DNA of 33,993 nt from Streptacidiphilus melanogenes (GTDB lineage Bacteria; Actinomycetota; Actinomycetes; Streptomycetales; Streptomycetaceae): NCBI RefSeq assembly GCF_000787835.1, contig NZ_BBPP01000018.1, positions 1 through 33,993 of the forward strand. The letters run 5' to 3'. Below the pieces are notes generated by a model. It saw only the letters and a list, made by a program, of their open reading frames with translations. It was not told the DNA's origin and did no database searches. Made by a program: the position numbers and the translations under genes. Position 1 is the stretch's first letter. Each line of letters opens with the position of its first letter. Below are positions 7,491-14,334 of this stretch, piece by piece.

Positions 7491-8486
7491 TCAGGCCGCG
7501 CAGCGGGCGCGGTGGGTGCGGAAGGACAGGGCGGGATCGCCGCCGAGGTAGGCCCAGGGTGTCTGGGTGACCGTGCCGTCCAGCGCCTCGAAGAGCGGGC
7601 GGGCGAGGTGCCGCTGACCGGAGAGCGAGAACGCCATCGCGAAGGTGTTGTGTACGCCCTTCCAGGTGCGCTCGGCCCGGTACTCGGGGTGGAACACGGA
7701 CCGCTGGGCGGCCTCCTGGAGCTCGGCCATCACGTTCGGCCCGCTCATGTAGGCGCGCCCCTGCGTGCCGCCGCCCAGGTCCAGCCAGCGCTCCAGGTGC
7801 GCCCGCGCCACGAGCTCGCCCAGCGGGCTGCCGGGCGCGGCCGCGAGCATCGACTCCCGGGCGAAGGCGTGCATCTCGGCGTGCGAGCCGCCCCATTTCT
7901 CGCAGACCTGCTGCAACCGCTGCCGGTGCGAGGCCGGATGCTCCGGGGCGCGGCGCAGCGCCGCCTCGAAGCGGTAACGCGCGACGTCCTTGTCCAGCGA
8001 GGCGCCACGCGCGCTCATCTGCAGGAAGTACCAGGGTGCGAGCCACGTCGGCTCACGCTCGGCGACCTCCAGCAGTTGCTCCTCCGCGACGGAGAGCCGC
8101 TCGAGGAACACGTCCCACTGGTCCCGCGTCACGTTCCGCGCGCGGGCGCCCGTGCGGGCCTCCCACGCCCACATGACCTGCCGCGCGCCGGACAGCAGCA
8201 GCGGCAGCGGGTCGCCCGCGTCGGCGGCGATCGCCTGCGGCACCCACTCCTCGACCCCGCCGACCTCCGCCGCAGCGGTGAGCAGCGTCGTCTGCTCCAC
8301 CTGGTCCGCGGCGCCGCGCAGGCTCTGCCGCAGCGCGGGCCAGTCCCGCGCGCCCGCCTGCGCGATCACGCTGCGCAGCAGCGGATCTCCGAACGCGGGA
8401 TCCAGCGCGGGCGTGGTCTCCAGCCCTCTCCCCGCAACCCGCGCACCCCCGGCGGCATCCTTGCGCCACCGCCCGAACAACCCCAT
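7491..8486 (-). CDS. Conserved actinobacterial helical-repeat protein, first gene of the Hsp90 operon
   Basis: A 331-residue protein beginning MGLFGRWRKD. I know it only as a conserved hypothetical family in streptomycetes. The composition is helical and TPR-like throughout (for example YRFEAALRRAPEHPASHRQR). Diagnostic-looking stretches are SGARQVMWAWEARTGARARN (about residues 103-122), EPTWLAPWYFL and QVCEKWGGSHAEMHAFARES. There are no membrane segments and no enzymatic motif. A strong ribosome site (GAGGGGGACC) precedes the ATG. htpG starts 52 bases downstream on the same strand, so the two are probably cotranscribed. A truncated relative lies at 26622-27053, where SGARHTAWAWEARSGARASQ is clearly homologous. 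A role as a third chaperone-associated component is inference from position. Confidence 0.75.
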   Translation of the reverse strand: MGLFGRWRKDAAGGARVAGRGLETTPALDPAFGDPLLRSVIAQAGARDWPALRQSLRGAADQVEQTTLLTAAAEVGGVEEWVPQAIAADAGDPLPLLLSGARQVMWAWEARTGARARNVTRDQWDVFLERLSVAEEQLLEVAEREPTWLAPWYFLQMSARGASLDKDVARYRFEAALRRAPEHPASHRQRLQQVCEKWGGSHAEMHAFARESMLAAAPGSPLGELVARAHLERWLDLGGGTQGRAYMSGPNVMAELQEAAQRSVFHPEYRAERTWKGVHNTFAMAFSLSGQRHLARPLFEALDGTVTQTPWAYLGGDPALSFRTHRARCAA

Positions 8487-8594
8487 CGTGCCTGGTCCCC
8501 CTCACTCGACCGCTTTCGCGGGAGTTCCTATCATGAGGCTCCGACACGTCCGCGGCCGACCCGTTTTCCGGGCCCGGGAGGGGGACGCCCGGGT

Positions 8595-8807
8595 TCAGAC
8601 CAGGTGGTACAGGACCACGGCAGCGGCCGCGGTGATGGCTGCTCCGCCCAGGATGCCCATCGCCGCGCAGACCGGCAGTGAGTGCTTCTCCCTCGCCGCC
8701 TGCGAGATCGTCAACGCGACAGCCCACGGCACGCCGAGCATCGCCGCGAAGAGGAGTGCTCCGGTGGCCTTGGTCGGCAGGGCGAGGTCGAGCGTCGGTT
8801 GCAGCAT
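8595..8807 (-). CDS. Small two-helix membrane protein, function unknown
   Basis: A 70-residue protein with two hydrophobic segments, about residues 15-35 (TGALLFAAMLGVPWAVALTI) and 47-68 (CAAMGILGGAAITAAAAVVL), separated by a charged loop (SQAAREKHS). The ribosome site is weak (CTGGACGG). It sits alone between the Hsp90 operon and the isocitrate dehydrogenase gene. A GC-rich hairpin (CCCGGG arms at 8573-8578 and 8588-8593) just after its stop could end transcription. I do not recognise a family, so it remains a plausible but unproven gene. Confidence 0.5.
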   Translation of the reverse strand: MLQPTLDLALPTKATGALLFAAMLGVPWAVALTISQAAREKHSLPVCAAMGILGGAAITAAAAVVLYHLV

Positions 8808-8852
8808 CCGTCCAGAGTGCCCGAACGGCGGTGGACTCCGCAGCGGAACGCC

Positions 8853-8891
8853 GCGAGGGGCCCCGCGGCCAAGTGCCGTGGAGCCCCTCGC
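8853..8891 (-). terminator. Terminator of the isocitrate dehydrogenase gene
   Basis: GCGAGGGGCCCCGCGG (8853-8868) pairs with CCGTGGAGCCCCTCGC (8876-8891). It is a 16-bp stem that is complete when two G-U pairs are allowed, with a 7-base loop, beginning 14 bases after the stop codon at 8905. There is no U-tract. Confidence 0.75.
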
Positions 8892-8904
8892 AGGTGACGC
8901 TGTG

Positions 8905-11124
<2,220 letters not shown>

Positions 11125-11165
11125 CGGGTACTCCCGCTTTCGCGTCTACCTTCACGTGTGGAACG

Positions 11166-11181
11166 TCTCGATATCAAGATA
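11166..11181 (-). promoter_or_regulatory. Palindromic operator upstream of isocitrate dehydrogenase
   Basis: TCTCGATATCAAGA (11166-11179) is a near-perfect 14-bp palindrome in an AT-rich island about 40 bases upstream of the start. On the minus strand it overlaps TATCTT (11181-11176), a possible -10 element. The MarR-family regulator TamR is reported to control isocitrate dehydrogenase and other citrate-cycle genes in Streptomyces. I cannot confirm from memory that this sequence is its consensus. Confidence 0.45.
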
Positions 11182-11214
11182 CATGCTTCGGGAGTCGATC
11201 TCTCGGGCCGAGGG

Positions 11215-11562
11215 TCACGGCTTCCTCGGAGGAAGCCGCAGGACGGCGGTGCCCCGCTCCAGGTCGACGCCGGTGTGCGGCGGGGCGCCGGAGGCGTGGT
11301 CGTCGTCGCGCAGCGTGAGTTGCTCCTGCCGGTGCTCCAGCTGCACGCGCTTGTTGCCGCTGAAGAACGCCTGGAGCTCCTCCGCCGCGGCGATGCCGAA
11401 GCCGCCGCCACCCAGGCCGCCTCCGGGCCTGCGCGCGTCCCTGGCGGCGAAGCGCCGGGCGAGCCGGCGCGGGTGGCCGTAGCGGACGACGACGTGGCGC
11501 ACCGCGGCGACGAACAGCGGCACGGTCACCAGCGCGGACGTGATCAGCAGGCCGAGACCCAT
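11215..11562 (-). CDS. DUF6191-like membrane-anchored small protein
   Basis: A 115-residue protein with one N-terminal transmembrane segment (GLGLLITSALVTVPLFVAAV), then a basic stretch (RYGHPRRLARRFAARDARR), a Gly-rich linker and a conserved C-terminal block: ELQAFFSGNKRVQLEHRQEQ, LTLRDDDHASGAPPHTGVDL and ERGTAVLRLP. This architecture and the RDDD-GAPP-VDL-GTAV pattern match what I recall of the streptomycete DUF6191 family. Its function is unknown. The start at 11562 is chosen as the only in-frame ATG that includes the membrane segment; the ribosome site is weak. It reads in the same direction as isocitrate dehydrogenase, 90 bases upstream, but a hairpin in its last codons suggests separate transcription. 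Confidence 0.7.
   Translation of the reverse strand: MGLGLLITSALVTVPLFVAAVRHVVVRYGHPRRLARRFAARDARRPGGGLGGGGFGIAAAEELQAFFSGNKRVQLEHRQEQLTLRDDDHASGAPPHTGVDLERGTAVLRLPPRKP
11218..11238 (-). terminator. Hairpin in the last codons of the DUF6191-like gene
   Basis: CGGCTTCCT (11218-11226) and AGGAAGCCG (11230-11238) form a perfect 9-bp stem with a 3-base loop, ending at the stop codon. It is a candidate terminator separating this gene from isocitrate dehydrogenase. Confidence 0.45.
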
Positions 11563-11724
11563 CAGAGCATCACCATGCCGGAGGAACGTGCTCTGCCGCG
11601 GCCGCGTTCCTGGCGAGGGGAGCCAGCACCCGGTGAACGCAGGGGAGTTGGTGGCCGCGGCGCGTCGCGGCAGGTGACCGGGTGGTGCTGGCGCGGCGCG
11701 GCGGCGGGCCGTCATGCTGGGGAC

Positions 11725-12135
11725 ATGCCGATCACCGTGGAACTGGCCGAGAAGCTGCTCGCCGAGAACTTCGCCCCCTGGGTGCTCGATCTCGGGCTGA
11801 CCGTGGAGGAGGCGGGCGAGTCCCATGCGGTGCTGCGCCTGCCCTGGTCCGACCGGTTGGCCCGCGAGGGCGGCGCGCTCTCGGGCCAGGCGCTCATGGC
11901 CGCCGCCGACACGGCCACCGTCGTCGCCGTCGCCTCGGCGCGCGGCGGCTTCGTGCCGATGACCACGGTCCAGCTCTCCACGTCCTTCCAGAGGCCGGTG
12001 CTCGGCACGGACGTGCTGGTGGCCGCCCACCTGACCAAGCTCGGCCGCAGCCTCGCCTTCGCAGACATCGCCATGACGACCGCGGGCGGCGCGCTCGCCG
12101 CGAACGCCACCGCGGTGTACGCACTGCTGGGCTAA
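11725..12135 (+). CDS. PaaI-type hotdog-fold thioesterase
   Basis: A 136-residue protein of the size of single-domain hotdog thioesterases, which hydrolyse acyl-CoA or aryl-CoA esters. The N-terminal strand ends in SHAVLRLPWSDRLAREGGAL. The central helix region is GGALSGQALMAAADTATVVA, where PaaI-type enzymes place the catalytic acid (D62 here). The strands MTTVQLSTSFQRPVLGTDVL and LTKLGRSLAFADIAMTTAGG follow in the expected order. GGGGA precedes the ATG. It diverges from the DUF6191-like gene. The last four codons (CTGCTGGGCTAA) are duplicated 97 bases downstream in non-coding DNA. The substrate is not predictable. Confidence 0.85.
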   Translation: MPITVELAEKLLAENFAPWVLDLGLTVEEAGESHAVLRLPWSDRLAREGGALSGQALMAAADTATVVAVASARGGFVPMTTVQLSTSFQRPVLGTDVLVAAHLTKLGRSLAFADIAMTTAGGALAANATAVYALLG

Positions 12136-12260
12136 CGGCCGGGCCCTGCGGGCGGAGGGGACGACCACGCATCCGGGGGCGAGAGTCGCTGCCGCCGATG
12201 GGTTGCCCGCTCCCGGCCGGCTGCTGGGCTAACGGCCGGGCCCTGCGGGCGGAGGGGACG
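12124..12260 (+). repeat. Perfect 40-bp direct repeat copying the thioesterase 3' end
   Basis: Bases 12124-12163 and 12221-12260 are identical. The unit begins CTGCTGGGCTAACGGCC and ends GGCGGAGGGGACG. The first copy carries the final codons and stop of the thioesterase gene and the second lies in intergenic DNA, so the copy arose by duplication rather than by coding constraint. Confidence 0.9.
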
Positions 12261-12332
12261 GCCCGCGCCCCGGGGCGAGGAGCCGTCGGCCGCCCCCGCC
12301 CGGGGCCGCCCCGGCCCCCGCCGCCCCCGGCT

Positions 12333-12800
12333 GTCCTCGGTGCGCGGCCTTTGGTTCCCCAACCCCGGTCGGGGGTCGCTCTTGGGCGCGGCCGACTCCG
12401 GGCTTGCGTGCGAGCCGCGGTCCCAGTCCTCTCGGCTCCTGGCCCCCGGCCTTGCGGCCTGCCGTCCTCGGTGCGCGGCCTTTGGTTCCCCAACCCCGGG
12501 CCGGGGGTCGCTCTTGGGCGCGGCCGACTCCGGGCTTGCGTGCGAGCCGCGGTCCCAGTCCTCTCGGCTCCTGGCCCCCGGCCTTGCGGCCTGCCGTCCT
12601 GGCTCGCGGCCTTTGAATCCCCGGCTCCCGGCCGGGGGTCGCTCCTGGGCGCGGCCGACTCCGGGCTTGCGTGCGAGCCGCGGTCCCGGCCCCCTGGGCT
12701 CCTGATCCCCGGCCTTGCGGCCTGCCGCCCCGGCTTGCGGCCTGTGGAACCCCGGCTCCCGGCCGGGAGGTGCTCCTCGGCAAGGCCGACCCCGGCCTTG
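12333..12800. repeat. Tandem array of ~131-bp GC-rich units
   Basis: Units begin near 12333, 12464, 12596 and 12727; the last is partial and diverged. The first two are nearly identical, the third differs at about a tenth of positions, and the fourth decays toward 12800. Each unit contains a CCCGG-CCGGG dyad and GGCCTTGCGGCC (12448-12459, 12580-12591, 12711-12722), which on the minus strand would be a GGCC stem capped by a GCAA tetraloop. The graded decay suggests successive duplication from the left or homogenisation of the left units. Confidence 0.85.
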
Positions 12801-12899
12801 TGACCCGAGCAGGAAGCCCGCGGCCTGGCGACCCCGCCTCACGGCCGAAGGCCGGGGTGACCCGGCCTGCCCGCACCGGCCCTTGTTGGGAAGGTCGTT

Positions 12900-12912
12900 C
12901 GCCCTTCGGGCG
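12900..12912 (-). terminator. Short hairpin after the conserved hypothetical gene
   Basis: CGCCCTTCGGGCG forms a 5-bp stem 19 bases past the stop of the leftward gene at 12931. It is a possible weak terminator or RNA-stabilising hairpin. Confidence 0.35.
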
Positions 12913-12930
12913 GTGAAGGCGCCCCGCGCC

Positions 12931-13446
12931 CTAGGCGGTGCCGCCGCCGGGGCCCTGGCGGCGGACTTCCTGGACGTGGCGGAGGGCGTCGCGCAGGTCG
13001 CCGAGCCAGGTTTCGGCGTTGTCGCCGACCTGGCGGACGCACCACGCGAGGGCGTCGCTGCGGCTGCGGGCGACGCCGGCCGCGACCAGCGTGTCCAGCA
13101 CCTGGCGTTCCGGCTGGCGCAGCCGCGTCATCGCCGGGACGGCGAGGTGGGTGAACATCAGGCGGCGGCCCTCGTGGCGGACGCCCCAGGACACCTTCTT
13201 GCCGAAGCGCTCCTCCGCCGCGCCGGCGACCCGCATGCGCTGGGCGCGGGTGCTCTCCCGGTACTCCGCGACGGCCTCGTCGACGGACCCGGCCTCGCCG
13301 GACGCCGCCTCGGCCGGAAGGGGGCCGACGACCGTGATCTCCTCACGGTCGACCACCACCTCCGGTGTCTCCCCGAACAATCCCTCGGGTAGGTGCGCCG
13401 CGAACCACTCCGCGACGGACTCCCCGGACGCGCTCTTCTTGCTCAT
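12931..13446 (-). CDS. Conserved actinobacterial hypothetical protein
   Basis: A 171-residue, charged, soluble protein. The N-terminal part (SVAEWFAAHLPEGLFGETPE) is followed by VVVDREEITVVGPLPAE, a helical middle, and a conserved C-terminal block, RQPERQVLDTLVAAGVARSR then SDALAWCVRQVGDNAETWLG. The segment GVARSRSDALAWCVRQVG resembles the helix pair of a ribbon-helix-helix-like DNA binder, but I cannot prove DNA binding. I recall similar uncharacterised proteins in streptomycetes. It diverges from the toxin-antitoxin pair across an AT-rich intergenic region (13447-13495) containing two direct GTAAT elements on the minus strand, which may be its promoter and operator. Confidence 0.75.
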   Translation of the reverse strand: MSKKSASGESVAEWFAAHLPEGLFGETPEVVVDREEITVVGPLPAEAASGEAGSVDEAVAEYRESTRAQRMRVAGAAEERFGKKVSWGVRHEGRRLMFTHLAVPAMTRLRQPERQVLDTLVAAGVARSRSDALAWCVRQVGDNAETWLGDLRDALRHVQEVRRQGPGGGTA

Positions 13447-13551
13447 GTATCGATGATTACACCATTACAAGAAATCGCAAGACCCCGCGCGCTGCGTCAG
13501 AAGAAGCCGCAACGGGTCCGCAGCCGACATGCCGGGCACACGGCCGCCACC

Positions 13552-13566
13552 TACCCTGGCCCTATG
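13552..13566 (+). promoter_or_regulatory. Leaderless promoter of the toxin-antitoxin operon
   Basis: TACCCT (13552-13557) fits the TAnnnT -10 pattern and ends six bases before the ATG at 13564, so transcription would start at the A of the start codon. No ribosome site precedes the gene, which supports this reading. The -35 region is weak. Confidence 0.4.
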
Positions 13567-13959
13567 GGTGCCATGGGAACCGTGGCCGCCGGATACACGG
13601 TCGAGTTGGAGCCGGAGGTCCGAGCCTGGCTGGAGCTTCTGCCGGGTCGGCTGTTCCGGCGTGTCGAGACCTACGCCGAGCTCCTCGCCGAGCTCGGACC
13701 CGACACGCCCTCGCCGTTCGCGCGGACGCTGCGCGACGGCGTCGCCGAGCTGCGGCCGACGCTCGACGGGGTGGCGACCAGGGTCACCTACTGGATCAAC
13801 GGGGACGAGCGCCGGATCGTGCTGCTCACCGTCTTCCGCAAGACGCGCACGCACGAGCAGGCTCAGATCGAGCGCGCGGTGCGCGCCAAGCTGGAGTGCG
13901 AGGCCGCGCACGGCGCCGCGCACGGGATCTTCGTCCGTGAGGGGGTCGGGGGCACGTGA
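13564..13959 (+). CDS. HigB/RelE-like toxin (Gp49-like family)
   Basis: A 131-residue protein matching the phage Gp49/HigB-like toxin family. The family is an mRNA interferase acting at the ribosome. Typical stretches are FARTLRDGVAELRPTLDGVA, then TRVTYWINGDERRIVLLTVF, RKTRTHEQAQIERAVRAKLE. The lysine/arginine-rich central strand and the helix after KTRTHE are family landmarks. I chose the ATG at 13564; an in-frame ATG at 13573 is also possible. The stop overlaps the antitoxin start by one base (TGATG), so the pair is one transcript with the toxin first, the order seen in HigBA systems. Activity is untested, and chromosomal copies are often of unknown effect. Confidence 0.8.
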   Translation: MGAMGTVAAGYTVELEPEVRAWLELLPGRLFRRVETYAELLAELGPDTPSPFARTLRDGVAELRPTLDGVATRVTYWINGDERRIVLLTVFRKTRTHEQAQIERAVRAKLECEAAHGAAHGIFVREGVGGT

Positions 13960-14327
13960 TGGGCGGGACGAAGCAGAAGGTGACCCCGGAGCACACCCGC
14001 TGGAAGCTGCCGGCGGAGTGGCGCCGGGTGGACGGGCACCGTGAGTCGCTGGAGTTGGAGCAGGAACGCCAGGAGCACCGGCTGACCATGGCCCTGGGGA
14101 AGGTGGTGCACGACCGTCGCGTCGCCCTCGGCCTGTCGATGGCCGAACTCGCCTCGCGGATCGGCCTGTCGCGCGCGATGGTCGAACGCATCGAGGGCGC
14201 CGACGTGATCGTGACGCTCGCCCTGCTGACCCGGCTCGCCTCGGGCCTCGACGCCTCGCTGCGCTTCGCCGTCGACGCGCACGGTGCGACCGTCTCGCTG
14301 GTGGAGCAGGAGCCGACACGCGTCTGA
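13959..14327 (+). CDS. XRE-family HigA-like antitoxin
   Basis: A 122-residue helix-turn-helix protein. The HTH lies in the middle: ALGLSMAELASRIGLSRAMV followed by ERIEGADVIVTLALLTRLAS. The N-terminal 45 residues are charged and helical (DGHRESLELEQERQEHRLTM) and may contact the toxin. The pattern fits antitoxins of Gp49/HigB-type pairs, which both bind the toxin and repress the shared promoter. The start at 13959 overlaps the toxin stop. It converges with the sigma-factor gene, with only 7 bases between the two stops, so the two transcripts probably overlap. Confidence 0.8.
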   Translation: MGGTKQKVTPEHTRWKLPAEWRRVDGHRESLELEQERQEHRLTMALGKVVHDRRVALGLSMAELASRIGLSRAMVERIEGADVIVTLALLTRLASGLDASLRFAVDAHGATVSLVEQEPTRV

Positions 14328-14334
14328 CGTCCGG

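Larger units (their letters stand above)
12136..12930. other. Non-coding interval of about 795 bases
   Basis: No convincing gene lies here. Open frames exist on both strands only because stop codons are rare at this base composition. They run through tandem repeats whose period (131-132) is not a multiple of 3, so each unit is read in a different frame. The interval holds the second copy of the 40-bp repeat (12221-12260), the 131-bp array (12333 to about 12800) and a small hairpin at 12900-12912. Confidence 0.8.

Noticed and set aside
11622-11692. Distant inverted repeat GCCAGCAC/GTGCTGGC between the DUF6191-like and thioesterase genes
   Set aside because: Arms of 8 bp about 55 bases apart in GC-rich DNA are easily due to chance, and there is no promoter context.
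12340-12705. Repeat-containing open frame that could look like a repeat protein
   Set aside because: The DNA repeat has a period of 131-132 bases, so successive units are read in different frames. There is no ribosome site and no codon bias.
12333-12800. CRISPR array
   Set aside because: Units are ~131 bp and similar over their whole length, with no short repeat and unique spacer pattern and no cas genes.
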